Shown: positions 26,669-36,018, numbered from the stretch's first letter. The stretch: DNA of 64,000 nucleotides from Anaerolineales bacterium (GCA_013140605.1 JABFSL010000004.1:1-64000); one strand, 5' to 3'. Program-made: numbers and translations. Notes: generated by a model from the letters alone, not told the origin.

Positions 26669-26755
26669 TCGTAAAATCACTAAAATCCATCTTTTTACAG
26701 GGAACTGATTTGGGATCACGTTTTGGGAAAGCCATAAAGTCTCATTTATAAACAC

Positions 26756-26784
26756 TTGACCAGAGACAAAAACCACCGTATTAT
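26756..26784 (+). promoter_or_regulatory. Sigma-70-type promoter of the liv operon
   Basis: TTGACC (26756-26761), a 17-base spacer and TATTAT (26779-26784). This would start a leader of about 210 bases before livK. Confidence 0.75.
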
Positions 26785-26900
26785 TGCGACTTAATAAAAT
26801 AGAAAGGCCAATTTAGCGGTTTAAAAAAATAAAGCCATGGAAATCCGTATTGAAAAGGTTTTTCGGGCTTTCTTTGTATATGAAGGTATCTTTACCAAAG

Positions 26901-26974
26901 GAGGTGAGGCTGACATTGTAAGGTATTGTCTGCTGTCGGTTGTGTCCCGTAGCTACGGGAATGTGAATTCACCT
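26901..26974 (+). promoter_or_regulatory. Candidate structured leader upstream of livK
   Basis: Within the 332-base gap before livK. AGGTGA (26902-26907) pairs with TCACCT (26969-26974), enclosing the perfect hairpin TCCCGTAGCTACGGGA (26945-26960). The 5' arm is part of AAAGGAGGTGA (26897-26907), an 11-base match to the 16S anti-Shine-Dalgarno, with no ordinary gene start after it. An ATT-initiated frame (26915-26995, 26 codons, rich in Val/Leu/Ile) ends inside the livK ribosome site. The pairing is seen; a regulatory role is inference. Confidence 0.4.
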
Positions 26975-27000
26975 AACATAATTTTGGAGGAGTAAGAAAA

Positions 27001-28251
27001 ATGAATAAGCGTTTCTTCGTTGTACTGTCTGTACTCGTTATCGCCAGCATGGCCCTCGCAGCTTGCGGTGGCGGTGGTGGTGGCGCGAGTTCCACCCTCA
27101 AGATCGTCTCCAGCCTCCCCATGACTGGTTCTTCATTAACTCAGACCCAAACCATCGTAAACGCGATGCAGTTGCGCCTCGAGCAGGTTGAATCAAAAGC
27201 CTGTGGTGGCAAGTACACCATCGAATACGAAGCCTGGGATGATGCCTCTGCCGCTCTCGGCCAGTGGGATCCTGCGATTGAAACTGAGAACGCCAACAAG
27301 GCCGCCGCCGATGCCTCGATTATCGCCTATCTCGGTACATTCAACTCTGGCGCTGCCAAGCTCTCCATTCCGATCTTGAATCAGGCTGGTCCTTTAACAA
27401 TGATCTCGCCCGCCAACACCAACCCTGGTTTGACCAAGGCTGACAAGGATCTTCCCGGCGTAACCGATTCCTACTATCCAACCGGATCTCGCTCCTACTC
27501 TCGCGTTGTTGCCGCTGATGATATTCAAGGCAAAGTTGCCGCCAACTTCGTGAAATCCCTTGGCGCCACCACCGTTTACATCCTCGATGATCAACAGCTC
27601 TACGGTAAGGGTGTTGCTGATGTGTTCGAAGCCACCGCCGCCGAAATCGGTTTGACCGTTGTCGGCCACGAAGGTATCGATCCCAAGGCTGCTGATTACA
27701 AAGCTTTGATGACCAAGATCTCCACCAGCAATGATGGCGGCGCTCCTGATGCAATCTATGTTGGTATGGTCGTTGACAGCAATGCATCCCAGTTGCTCAA
27801 GGATAAGGTTGCGATCATGGGCGACAACGAGACCGTCAAGTTCGTCGGTCCCGATGGCATCCAGACCCAGGCCTTCATTGACGGCGCTGGAGCCGATGTC
27901 GCTGCTGGCGTGTACGCCTCCGTCGCTGGCGTTCCTTTCTCTGAACTTCCCGCCGCTGGTAAGAAGTTTGTGACTGACTACGAAGCCAAGTATGGCCCAT
28001 TGACCGAGCCTTACTCTGTATATGGTTATGAGACCATGAGTGTTGCACTTCGCGCAATCGAAGACGTCTGCGCCGCTGGTGGCGACCCCACCGACCGCGC
28101 TGCGATCAACAGTGCAGTGTTCGCCATCAAGAATTTTGACGGCGCTCTCGGCACCTGGTCATTCGATGCAAATGGTGATACAAGCTTGACCGATATGAGC
28201 TTCTATCAGGTTCAAGGCGGTGCTTATGTAGCCGTCGGAACGTTCAAGTAA
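27001..28251 (+). CDS. livK: Branched-chain amino-acid ABC transporter, substrate-binding protein
   Basis: A 416-residue lipoprotein: a signal peptide with lipobox LAAC (Cys at 21), a Gly-rich linker, then a type I periplasmic-binding fold of the Leu/Ile/Val-binding group (KIVSSLPMTGSS, AYLGTFNSGAAKLSIPILNQAG, RVVAADDIQGKVAANFV). It captures the substrate outside the cell and delivers it to LivHM. GGAGGAG lies upstream. Codon use is strongly biased towards C-ending codons, typical of a highly expressed gene. Specificity may be other than branched-chain amino acids, because the family also binds amides and urea. Confidence 0.93.
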   Translation: MNKRFFVVLSVLVIASMALAACGGGGGGASSTLKIVSSLPMTGSSLTQTQTIVNAMQLRLEQVESKACGGKYTIEYEAWDDASAALGQWDPAIETENANKAAADASIIAYLGTFNSGAAKLSIPILNQAGPLTMISPANTNPGLTKADKDLPGVTDSYYPTGSRSYSRVVAADDIQGKVAANFVKSLGATTVYILDDQQLYGKGVADVFEATAAEIGLTVVGHEGIDPKAADYKALMTKISTSNDGGAPDAIYVGMVVDSNASQLLKDKVAIMGDNETVKFVGPDGIQTQAFIDGAGADVAAGVYASVAGVPFSELPAAGKKFVTDYEAKYGPLTEPYSVYGYETMSVALRAIEDVCAAGGDPTDRAAINSAVFAIKNFDGALGTWSFDANGDTSLTDMSFYQVQGGAYVAVGTFK

Positions 28252-28332
28252 GGTTAATTTCTCTCGCAAGTCGGGGGCGGCACAATATGCCGCCCCCCAT
28301 CCTTTTTGAAGAGCACATAAAAGAGGAGAACC

Positions 28333-29448
28333 ATGGAAACCGCCAGAAAAAAATTTAACTGGAGGCGATTCGCCATCGCCACGCTTGTTCTTTATATCGT
28401 TTTCCTTATTGGTCCGATTGTGGGGTTGGATATTCCGGTGGTTTACGCTGCTATTAAAGCCAATCCGCTTCAACTGGTTCAATTTCTAATTATCGGGATA
28501 TCAAACGGCGCGATCGTCGCCATCATCGCGCTGGGCTATACAATGGTATATGGCATCATCGAACTGATCAATTTCGCACATGGTGATGTGTATATGATCG
28601 GCGTTTTCACCTCATTAACTGTTCTTTCAGTAACAGGCACTTTGGAAAGTAAAGATCCGGTCAAGATTACATTAGGACTTATCCTTGCGTTGGTTATAGC
28701 CATCGTATTTTGCGCAATCTTAAATGCGGCCATTGAGAGGCTTGCCTACAGACGTCTTCGCAACGCCCCGCGACTGGCCCCGTTGATCTCTGCAATTGGC
28801 ATGTCTTTTATTATTGAAAATATTGGTTTGATGTGGGCGGCACAGGCATGGCTTGTTCCCTCTTTTGGAACAACCGGCGGCGCTTCTCAAAAAGTATTCC
28901 CTGATATGCTAGGCATACTTTTTGCAAGTCTGGGTTGGAATATTAATTTGCTTGCTTCCAGCGGATTAGCTCTTCGGTTAACAATTAAAGATTTGTTGGT
29001 AATCGTTCTCGCCGTTGTTTTAATGACCGGCTTGTATCTATTTGTTCAACGGACCCGCCTCGGCAAAGCCATGCGCGCCACCGCGCAAAACCGTGACGCC
29101 GCCAAAATGCTGGGTATTGATATTGACCGGGTTATCACAGCAACCTTCCTGATCGGCGGCGGTCTTGCGGGCGCGGCTGGTTTAATGGCTGGTTTATATA
29201 ACAACACCGCCTGGTGGTTCATGGGCTTCCGCGCAGGTCTGCAATCCTTTACAGCGGCGGTACTTGGCGGTATCGGAAACATCACCGGCGGAATGTTGGG
29301 CGGCTTTCTGATCGGTTTACTGGCATCATTCAGCGATGGTTATCTTAATGCGCGCTGGACAAACGCGTTGGTTTTCGCGACACTGGTTCTCATCCTATTA
29401 TTCCGTCCCACCGGCTTGCTTGGTGAACAGACGGGGCAAAAAGCCTAA
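28333..29448 (+). CDS. livH: Branched-chain amino-acid ABC transporter, permease LivH
   Basis: A 371-residue inner-membrane permease of the LivH type with about eight or nine helices. The family marks are GISNGAIVAIIALGYTMVYGIIELINFAHGDVYMIG (about 55-90) and a cytoplasmic EAA-like loop 'RTRLGKAMRATAQNRDAAKMLGIDIDRVI' that contacts the ATPases. An N-terminal extension of about 45 residues with one extra helix precedes the core. An 81-base gap after livK holds only an AGAGGAG ribosome site near the end. Confidence 0.93.
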   Translation: METARKKFNWRRFAIATLVLYIVFLIGPIVGLDIPVVYAAIKANPLQLVQFLIIGISNGAIVAIIALGYTMVYGIIELINFAHGDVYMIGVFTSLTVLSVTGTLESKDPVKITLGLILALVIAIVFCAILNAAIERLAYRRLRNAPRLAPLISAIGMSFIIENIGLMWAAQAWLVPSFGTTGGASQKVFPDMLGILFASLGWNINLLASSGLALRLTIKDLLVIVLAVVLMTGLYLFVQRTRLGKAMRATAQNRDAAKMLGIDIDRVITATFLIGGGLAGAAGLMAGLYNNTAWWFMGFRAGLQSFTAAVLGGIGNITGGMLGGFLIGLLASFSDGYLNARWTNALVFATLVLILLFRPTGLLGEQTGQKA

Positions 29449-29459
29449 GAGGTTCATCC

Positions 29460-31013
29460 ATGAAAATTATGAGATCAGGTATTACCTTTGGCATCCTTGC
29501 CGGTTTGCTCACCTTCCTCTTTGGGGGTTGGTCTGTAGCCATAATAGGTTCCTTGATGGGGGTTGGCCTTGGAATGGGGCTTGGCAACGGGCTTGAACGC
29601 AAAGATCCACTTAAAATAGCAAAAGATGTTGCTCCAACAGCTTTGGTAGCTGGCGCAATCCTCACACTCCTTAGCCTATACCAGAATGGTTTTGTTCAAG
29701 ACGCCATTGGAAAACAACCCGCCCAGCTTAATGTTGTAATCTTTGGCAATTTGTTTGGCTTCCTCGGCGCTGTTATTTTCACAACACTGCTAGCCGGATT
29801 ACACGGCCTTCCCGAAAAGGAAGAACTAAAGTGGAAAATGATTCTGCTCGCTCTTCTTGTCGTGGCCTTTCCATTCATCGATAAACTTACAGCCCTGCGC
29901 TGGACAGCCCAGATCATTTTTGCGTTGATTTTCGTTATTCTTGGTCTTGGCTTGAATATTGTTGTTGGTTATGCAGGCTTGTTGGACCTTGGTTACGCCG
30001 CCTTCTTCGCCATCGGCGCTTACACAACCGGCATGTTGTCGTCACCAGTCCATGGCATACATATCAACTTCTGGATCGTAATTTGGATAGCCGCAGGAAT
30101 GGCGGCAATTTGGGGATTTATGCTCGGCGCGCCAACCTTACCTTTACGAGGCGACTATCTGGCCATTGTTACCCTTGGCTTCGGTGAAATCGTGCCGGTA
30201 CTTTTCAGAAACCTGATTGATATCACCATCAAGGAGCCTCTCACCTGTTGGATTTTGCCAATGTTCAGGATCAAAACATCCTGCATTATATTGGTTGAAC
30301 ACTATGATCTTACACTTGGCGAAAAGGGAATTAGCCCGATTGGCCGTCCCTCCCTTCCCCTTATCGGCGAGTTTGAATCCAGCAACCCAATCACATGGTA
30401 CTTCCTGATCATTGCGATCATCCTGCTCTCGGTCTTCGTTATCCGCCGCCTGCGTGACAGCAGATTGGGCCGTTCCTGGATGGCAATTCGCGAAGATGAA
30501 CTCGCCGCTGCGCAAATGGGAATTGACCCGGTAAAAACCAAATTGGCAGCGTTCGCATTGGGCGCCACATTCTCGGGTTTTGCAGGCGCGTTCTATGCAG
30601 CCTATATCTCAGGCATCTTCCCCAGTGTATTTGAATTCAGCACATCCATCATTATTTTGTGTGTGGTGATCCTGGGCGGTATCGGTAATATCAACGGCGT
30701 GATCGTAGGCGGACTTGTGCTCATGATGGCAGATCGCCTTTTCCTGCCTGCACTAAAAGATTTCCTCGCATCCCTGCTAACACATACCGTTCTTCCTTCC
30801 ATTAGCAACCCCGTGGTTCAACTTGCCGTAAAAGATAACACCAACCCGATCCTGTATCGTTTCCTTTTGTTCGGTCTGACATTGGTAATCATGATGGCAG
30901 TTCGACCGGAAGGCATGATTCCGAACGCTCAAGTTCGCGCAGAACTGCATCCAGACGATGAGCCGGTTATCGAAGCTGAGACTCCTATGACTAAAAAAGC
31001 GATAAAAGGATAG
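29460..31013 (+). CDS. livM: Branched-chain amino-acid ABC transporter, permease LivM (long form)
   Basis: A 517-residue permease. The LivM core begins near residue 150 (GLGLNIVVGYAGLLDLGYAAFFAIGAYTTGML) and includes the coupling loop 'RRLRDSRLGRSWMAIREDELAAAQMGIDPVKTKL'. The first ~145 residues hold several additional membrane helices, a Gly-rich first stretch, and are not part of the usual core. A segment of about 30 residues (about 255-285) before 'GLGEKGISPIGRP' also looks longer than normal. The 11-base gap to livH indicates one transcript. Confidence 0.93.
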   Translation: MKIMRSGITFGILAGLLTFLFGGWSVAIIGSLMGVGLGMGLGNGLERKDPLKIAKDVAPTALVAGAILTLLSLYQNGFVQDAIGKQPAQLNVVIFGNLFGFLGAVIFTTLLAGLHGLPEKEELKWKMILLALLVVAFPFIDKLTALRWTAQIIFALIFVILGLGLNIVVGYAGLLDLGYAAFFAIGAYTTGMLSSPVHGIHINFWIVIWIAAGMAAIWGFMLGAPTLPLRGDYLAIVTLGFGEIVPVLFRNLIDITIKEPLTCWILPMFRIKTSCIILVEHYDLTLGEKGISPIGRPSLPLIGEFESSNPITWYFLIIAIILLSVFVIRRLRDSRLGRSWMAIREDELAAAQMGIDPVKTKLAAFALGATFSGFAGAFYAAYISGIFPSVFEFSTSIIILCVVILGGIGNINGVIVGGLVLMMADRLFLPALKDFLASLLTHTVLPSISNPVVQLAVKDNTNPILYRFLLFGLTLVIMMAVRPEGMIPNAQVRAELHPDDEPVIEAETPMTKKAIKG

Positions 31014-31022
31014 GAGGCTGAT

Positions 31023-31799
31023 ATGGCATTCTTCGAAGCAAAAGCTATTACGATGACATTTGGCGGTTTGACAGCCGTAAATAAAGTCAATTTGAATATT
31101 GAAAAAGGGATGATCGCCAGTGTGATCGGTCCGAATGGCGCAGGCAAGACCACCTTTTTCAATACCATCACCCGTGTTTATGTACCAACAAGCGGGGAGA
31201 TGACTTTTGATGGGACTGACCTCACCGGAAAACGTCCATTTGATATTACCAAGCTGGGCATCGCGCGCACATTTCAGAATATTCGTCTTTTTGCCAATAT
31301 GTCGGCAATGGAAAATGTCCTGGTCGGCCAGCACTGCCGCTTAACATCAAATTTGATCGGTCAGATATTTCACACAAAAGCAACCATGAAAGAGGAGGCA
31401 GAAGCACGCGCACGGGCGCTTGATATGCTTGAATATGTGGGCCTTCGCCGCAGCGACGCCAATGTAACCGCAAAGAATCTATCCTACGGTTTACAAAGAC
31501 GTTTGGAGATCGCGCGCGCCCTCTCTTCCAAACCAAAACTCCTGCTTCTGGATGAGCCAACCGCAGGTATGAATCCGAACGAAACGATCGATCTGACCAA
31601 CTTTATCCAGCGTTTACGCAAGGAACTTGATCTGACCATTTTGTTGATCGAGCATCACATGCGCGTGGTGATGGCGATCTCAGACCGCGTCTCTGTTTTG
31701 GATTACGGCGAAAAGATCGCGGAAGGTACACCTTCGGAAGTTCAAAAGAACGAACGTGTGATCGAAGCGTATCTTGGCAAAGGCACATCACATAAATAA
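31023..31799 (+). CDS. livG: Branched-chain amino-acid ABC transporter, ATPase LivG
   Basis: A 258-residue ABC ATPase. Walker A GPNGAGKT (38-45), Q-loop FQNIRLF, signature LSYGLQRRLEIARAL (a variant of LSGGQ, as usual for LivG), Walker B LLLLDEPTAGMNP, switch His in LLIEHHM, and the long LivG C-terminal tail 'YGEKIAEGTPSEVQKNERVIEAYLG'. It powers LivHM together with LivF. AGGAGG precedes the ATG, nine bases after livM. Confidence 0.95.
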   Translation: MAFFEAKAITMTFGGLTAVNKVNLNIEKGMIASVIGPNGAGKTTFFNTITRVYVPTSGEMTFDGTDLTGKRPFDITKLGIARTFQNIRLFANMSAMENVLVGQHCRLTSNLIGQIFHTKATMKEEAEARARALDMLEYVGLRRSDANVTAKNLSYGLQRRLEIARALSSKPKLLLLDEPTAGMNPNETIDLTNFIQRLRKELDLTILLIEHHMRVVMAISDRVSVLDYGEKIAEGTPSEVQKNERVIEAYLGKGTSHK

Positions 31800-31814
31800 G
31801 AGGCGAGGCACCCG

Positions 31815-32522
31815 ATGCTTGAATTAAAAGATGTCCACACGTACTACGGCAATATCCACGCCTTAAAAGGGATTTCGCTCACCGTCAATGATGGTGAAAT
31901 CGTTACATTGATCGGCTCGAACGGCGCGGGAAAAAGCACCACCCTGAGGACGATTCAAGGGTTGAATAAACCCCGCTCCGGGTCAGTTGTGCTCGACAGC
32001 ATGGAGTTACACAAACTCCCGGCGCACGAGATCGCAGCGCTTGGGGTTGCCCAAAGCCCTGAAGGCCGCATGATCTTCCCGCGCATGACTGTGATGGAAA
32101 ACCTTGAAATGGGAGCTTACATGCGCAAGGATCTCACCACATTCAAAGATGATCTTGAGCATGTTTTTTCACTGTTTCCGCGCTTGAAGGAACGCATCAC
32201 CCAAAAAGGTGGAACGCTCTCCGGCGGCGAACAGCAAATGCTGGCCATGGGACGCGCGCTCATGGCAAAGCCAAAGATCCTGCTTCTGGACGAACCGTCC
32301 ATGGGTCTGGCGCCCCTGCTCGTGGAGTTGATCTTCGACATTATCAAGAAGCTCAACGAGGAAGGCACCACCATTTTGTTGGTGGAGCAGAACGCGCTGA
32401 TGGCGCTCTCCATCGCCCATCGCGGATACGTACTGCAAACGGGCGAGATTATCCTGAGCGATAGCGCTAAGAACCTCAAGAACGATGAAATGGTGCAAAA
32501 ATCATATCTCGGTGTTGAGTAG
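31815..32522 (+). CDS. livF: Branched-chain amino-acid ABC transporter, ATPase LivF
   Basis: A 235-residue ABC ATPase. Walker A GSNGAGKS, Q-loop VAQSPEGRMIFPRMTV (typical LivF), signature LSGGEQQMLAMGRALM, Walker B LLLLDEPSMGLAP and switch His replaced by Gln in LLVEQNA, as is normal for LivF. It completes the livKHMGF operon, which ends at a terminator 25 bases later. Confidence 0.95.
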   Translation: MLELKDVHTYYGNIHALKGISLTVNDGEIVTLIGSNGAGKSTTLRTIQGLNKPRSGSVVLDSMELHKLPAHEIAALGVAQSPEGRMIFPRMTVMENLEMGAYMRKDLTTFKDDLEHVFSLFPRLKERITQKGGTLSGGEQQMLAMGRALMAKPKILLLDEPSMGLAPLLVELIFDIIKKLNEEGTTILLVEQNALMALSIAHRGYVLQTGEIILSDSAKNLKNDEMVQKSYLGVE

Positions 32523-32545
32523 GCAGGAATAAAAATCAACTTGTT

Positions 32546-32585
32546 AGAAACCCGTTTTCCGCGAAAGCTGAAAGCGGGTTTCTTC
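32546..32585 (+). terminator. Terminator of the liv operon
   Basis: GAAACCCG (32547-32554) pairs with CGGGTTTC (32575-32582), followed by TTCT. The loop is about 20 bases with a minor inner stem. Confidence 0.75.
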
Positions 32586-32602
32586 TAAATATTAATAAAG
32601 AG

Positions 32603-32635
32603 AGACCCTAAAGGTTTTAAAAACCTTTAGGGTCT
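32603..32635. repeat. 33-bp perfect palindrome (AGACCCTAAAGG family)
   Basis: AGACCCTAAAGGTTTT (32603-32618) is the exact reverse complement of 32620-32635. It lies between the liv terminator and the oxidoreductase gene. Degenerate relatives (CTTTAGGGTT) flank the repeat at 38152-38259. Confidence 0.85.
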
Positions 32636-32647
32636 GGGTAAATAATC

Positions 32648-33802
32648 ATGAACCTACCAAACACAGCAGACATTGTCATTATCGGGGGCGGTGTGATGGG
32701 AGCCAGCGCGGCTTATCATCTTGCGCAACGTGGATTGAAACATATCGTGCTGCTCGAAAAAGAAGATTTTTTCGGGCAGGGAGCGACGGGCAGATGCGCG
32801 GGCGGAGTCCGCTATCAATTCTCGACTGAGATCAATGTAAAACTATCAATTGAAAGCCTGCCGATGATCGAGAGATTTAAAGATGAGATCGGACAGGAAG
32901 TAAGCTACAAAAAATGCGGATACTTGCTGGTTGCGACAAATGAAAAAGACGCAAACGCATTCAAATACAATGTGAAACTTCAAAACAGGCTGGGAGTATC
33001 AACCCAACTCTTGAGCGGAGATGAAGTCCGTGAGCGATTGCCGTTGATGAAATTTGACGATGCGATTGCAGGCACATTCAATCCCAAAGATGGGACAGTT
33101 GACCCGAACAGTGTGGTGATGGGATACATCAGCGCGGCGCAAAAGATGGGCGCACAGGTCTTCACGGGCGTGGAGTTGGTTGGAGTCAGCCTGAAGGGAG
33201 ATAATGTTGAAGAGGTGCAAACAACCATCGGCGCGATCAAGACGCGCATGATATTGAACGCGGCAGGACCGTGGGCGAGTCAGATCGGCGACATGGCAGG
33301 AATTAAACTTCCAGTCATCCCCCTCCGCAGACAGATGTTTACGACAAGCCCATTAAAAGAATTGCCCGCTGATTTTCCATTCGTGATTGATTTTGCGAGG
33401 TCATTGTATTTTCATCGTGAAGGCGAAGGTTTGTTGATCGGCATGAGCAATCAAAATGAAAAGCCTGGCTTTGACCAAAGCGTGGATGAGGATTTCGAGT
33501 TGGTCAATTTGGATGCCGCAATTGAGCGAATGCCATTGGTGGAGAATGCGCAGCGCGCCTCTCATTGGGCGGGACTTTATGAAGTGACCCCAGACGCGCA
33601 CCCCATCTTCGGCGGCACAAATGTAAATGGGTTTTATATCTGCACAGGTTTTTCGGGACACGGTTTCATGCACGGGCCGATCTCAGGGAAGTTGATGAGT
33701 GAATTTATTTTGGATGGAAAATATTCAAGCCTGGATGTTTCGATGCTTGACCTGAAACGCTTCGAGGAAGGGCGTTTGATTCAAGAGTACAATGTAGTTT
33801 AA
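32648..33802 (+). CDS. FAD-dependent oxidoreductase (DAO family, glycine/sarcosine oxidase-like)
   Basis: A 384-residue flavoenzyme. The dinucleotide-binding motif is IVIIGGGVMGASAAYHLA (about 10-27), followed by the DAO-type FAD region GATGRCAGGVRYQFSTE, a substrate-domain segment, ILNAAGPWASQIGDMAG, and the C-terminal FAD motif YICTGFSGHGFMHGPISGKLM. Family members oxidise secondary or primary amines of amino acids, producing peroxide or passing electrons on. The specific substrate cannot be told. It follows the liv operon, so a link with imported amino acids is possible, but the terminator between them argues against one transcript. Confidence 0.9.
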   Translation: MNLPNTADIVIIGGGVMGASAAYHLAQRGLKHIVLLEKEDFFGQGATGRCAGGVRYQFSTEINVKLSIESLPMIERFKDEIGQEVSYKKCGYLLVATNEKDANAFKYNVKLQNRLGVSTQLLSGDEVRERLPLMKFDDAIAGTFNPKDGTVDPNSVVMGYISAAQKMGAQVFTGVELVGVSLKGDNVEEVQTTIGAIKTRMILNAAGPWASQIGDMAGIKLPVIPLRRQMFTTSPLKELPADFPFVIDFARSLYFHREGEGLLIGMSNQNEKPGFDQSVDEDFELVNLDAAIERMPLVENAQRASHWAGLYEVTPDAHPIFGGTNVNGFYICTGFSGHGFMHGPISGKLMSEFILDGKYSSLDVSMLDLKRFEEGRLIQEYNVV

Positions 33803-33804
33803 TT

Positions 33805-33886
33805 AAACACGAAGGACACAATGTACACAAAGGAAAAGAAGTTGTCCTTAAGGTTTTCCATAGTGCCCTTCGTGTCCTTTGTGTTT
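33805..33886. repeat. Inverted repeat of ACACGAAGGACAC type
   Basis: AAACACGAAGGACACAA at 33805-33821 is mirrored by CTTCGTGTCCTTTGTGTTT ending at 33886, making an ~82-bp imperfect hairpin between the oxidoreductase gene and cinA. Confidence 0.75.
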
Positions 33887-33913
33887 AGAAATAGCAAATA
33901 ATGACGAGAGAAT

Positions 33914-35035
33914 ATGACATCAGCAGAGATCATCACAATTGGAACGGAAATATTACTTGGCGAAATCGTGGATACCAACACCCGTTATCTTGCGCGAAAC
34001 TTGCGTGGGCTTGGCGTGGACTTGTATCGCACGATCACCATTGGAGACAATGAAGAACGCATCGCGAGCGCGATCCGCGAATCAATGCAACGCGCCGATA
34101 TTGTCATCACCACTGGCGGACTTGGCCCAACAATAGACGACCCCACCCGCGAGGCCGTAGCAAAAGCCGCAGGTGTTGAAACGGAATTCCGTGAAGACCT
34201 GTGGGAACAAGTGGTCGAGACCATCGCGCGTTATGGGCGCACGCCGTCTGAGAATCAAAAACGTCAGGCCTATGTCCCAAAGGGCGCGCTTGGGATTCGG
34301 AATCCTGTCGGCACAGCGCCATGCTTTATTGTTGAAACAGAACGCAACGCGGTCGTTTCTTTACCCGGTGTGCCAAATGAAATGGAACTTGTTTTACACG
34401 AGTCCATCATTCCTTATTTGCAAAAACGATTTAATTTAAACGAAGTCATCAAGGTCCGCGTGTTGCATTGCGCCGGGCTTGGCGAAGGCATGATCGACGA
34501 AAAAATTACTGACCTTGAAATGCTCAGCAATCCAACGGTCGGCCTGGCGGCGCACACGGGCGTTGTGGATGTGCGCATCGCGGCCAAGGCAAAAAGCGAA
34601 AGCGAAGCGAATGTCATGATCGACGAGATCGAGTCACAGGTCCGCGAAAGACTCGGGAATATCGTCTTCGGCGTGGATGAAGATCGGCTGGAAGAAGTCA
34701 CATTGAATTTGATCGCAAAACACGGCTGGACTCTGACCGCAATTGAATCGGATTTAAATGGATTGCTTGCGCGAAAGATTCCTCATGCCGTTTCTTTCTC
34801 CAATCTGACGCCTGATTCACTCATGCAGGCATTACGCGCCGCCCGGGCAGACTCGGACTTCGCGTTGGGTGTTGCCGTGTATCCCGAAGAACACGCCGCT
34901 GAAATGGCGATGATCACACCGCGCGGCGAAAAAACGCATCGCATCACATACGGCGGACCGCCGCGCAGCCTGCCCTATTGGGCAGTGAACCTTGCGCTCA
35001 ACTGGCTGCGCATGACCGTTGAGGAAATGAAATAA
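33914..35035 (+). CDS. cinA: CinA family protein
   Basis: A 373-residue protein. Residues 1-170 form the MoaB/Mog-type domain (MTSAEIITIGTEILLGEIVDTNTRYLA, TTGGLGPTIDDPTREAVA, SLPGVPNEME), which in other CinA proteins cleaves ADP-ribose or CoA-type pyrophosphates. A middle domain follows (KVRVLHCAGLGEGMIDEKI). The C-terminal ~100 residues match only loosely the nicotinamide-nucleotide amidase domain, and the usual nucleophile segment is not recognisable, so deamidase activity is doubtful. The stop overlaps the next start by one base (TAATG). Confidence 0.9.
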   Translation: MTSAEIITIGTEILLGEIVDTNTRYLARNLRGLGVDLYRTITIGDNEERIASAIRESMQRADIVITTGGLGPTIDDPTREAVAKAAGVETEFREDLWEQVVETIARYGRTPSENQKRQAYVPKGALGIRNPVGTAPCFIVETERNAVVSLPGVPNEMELVLHESIIPYLQKRFNLNEVIKVRVLHCAGLGEGMIDEKITDLEMLSNPTVGLAAHTGVVDVRIAAKAKSESEANVMIDEIESQVRERLGNIVFGVDEDRLEEVTLNLIAKHGWTLTAIESDLNGLLARKIPHAVSFSNLTPDSLMQALRAARADSDFALGVAVYPEEHAAEMAMITPRGEKTHRITYGGPPRSLPYWAVNLALNWLRMTVEEMK

Positions 35036-36006
35036 TGCCTGTGCCACGCCGCAAAGATTCATTCTGGGTGACAGTGGCATGGGTCTTGAATATTGCGGGT
35101 CTGGCGGCCATTGCGCTTGTGCTGATCGCATATTGGGCATTAAACCCTGTGCTGGCCGCGCCGCAAAATTCCCAGTCCGTAGCGACCGCCGCATTACCCG
35201 CAACCTACACACCTGACCCAGCCTCGTTCTATTTATCAACCGTAACGCCAAATCCGCGCTCGACATCCATCGTAGTTCAAACGCCCACGCCCTTTGTGCT
35301 GACAGGCAACCTGCGCCCAACAGTCATTGGATATTCGGTTTCAGGTCGGCCCCTCGAAGTGTACACATTCGGCCATGGTGAAAGACAGCGCATGATCGTG
35401 GCGGGCATTCACGGCGGCTATGAATGGAACACCATCGCACTCGCCGATGAATTGATCAAATATATCTACGAGCATCCTGAAGTCATTCCAACCGATGTCA
35501 CGCTTTATATTCTGCGCAACATGAATCCAGATGGCGATGCGCGCGATCATGGCATTGACGGCCGCGTCAACGATCACGGCGTGGATTTGAATCGCAACTT
35601 CCCCACCAACTGGGCTGCCAATTGGGACCGGGACGGATGCTGGAATTACGGTCCGACCACGGGTGGAACTGGTCCCGCTTCCGAGCCAGAGACTCGCGCC
35701 GTGATGGGATTCCTGCAAAATCACAGGGTCGAAGTATTGATCAGTTACCATAGCGCCGCTCTTGGCGTTTTCCCAGGCGGAGAACCCTGGGAGGAAAGAT
35801 CGATCCAATTTGCAGAAAAACTGGCAGACGTAACCGATTACCCATTTCCGCCCATTGATACAGGGTGTATATTTACCGGCACCCTCGCAGATTACGCCGT
35901 GGAATTGGGCGCAATTTCGGTGGACATGGAATTGGCAACACATAAATTCACAGATTTTAAAAAGAATTTGAAGGCGTTGGATGTTTTGCTAAACTGGCAG
36001 AAATAG
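35035..36006 (+). CDS. Membrane-anchored M14-type zinc carboxypeptidase
   Basis: A 323-residue protein. One membrane helix (about 12-35) and a Thr/Pro-rich linker (about 45-95) place the catalytic domain outside the cell. The M14 site is visible: H126 and E130 in GIHGGYEWNT, the substrate-binding DLNRNFP (N186, R187), the third zinc ligand H239 in ISYHSA, and the catalytic Glu E299 in VDMELATHKF. The fold is shorter than animal carboxypeptidases and resembles bacterial cell-wall peptide peptidases, so murein peptides are a possible substrate. Translationally coupled to cinA (TAATG). Confidence 0.9.
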   Translation: MPVPRRKDSFWVTVAWVLNIAGLAAIALVLIAYWALNPVLAAPQNSQSVATAALPATYTPDPASFYLSTVTPNPRSTSIVVQTPTPFVLTGNLRPTVIGYSVSGRPLEVYTFGHGERQRMIVAGIHGGYEWNTIALADELIKYIYEHPEVIPTDVTLYILRNMNPDGDARDHGIDGRVNDHGVDLNRNFPTNWAANWDRDGCWNYGPTTGGTGPASEPETRAVMGFLQNHRVEVLISYHSAALGVFPGGEPWEERSIQFAEKLADVTDYPFPPIDTGCIFTGTLADYAVELGAISVDMELATHKFTDFKKNLKALDVLLNWQK

Positions 36007-36018
36007 AAAACAAATCAT

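Noticed and set aside
32546-32648. FAD oxidoreductase as the last gene of the liv operon
   Set aside because: A terminator and a palindromic repeat lie between them; co-function is possible but one transcript is not supported.
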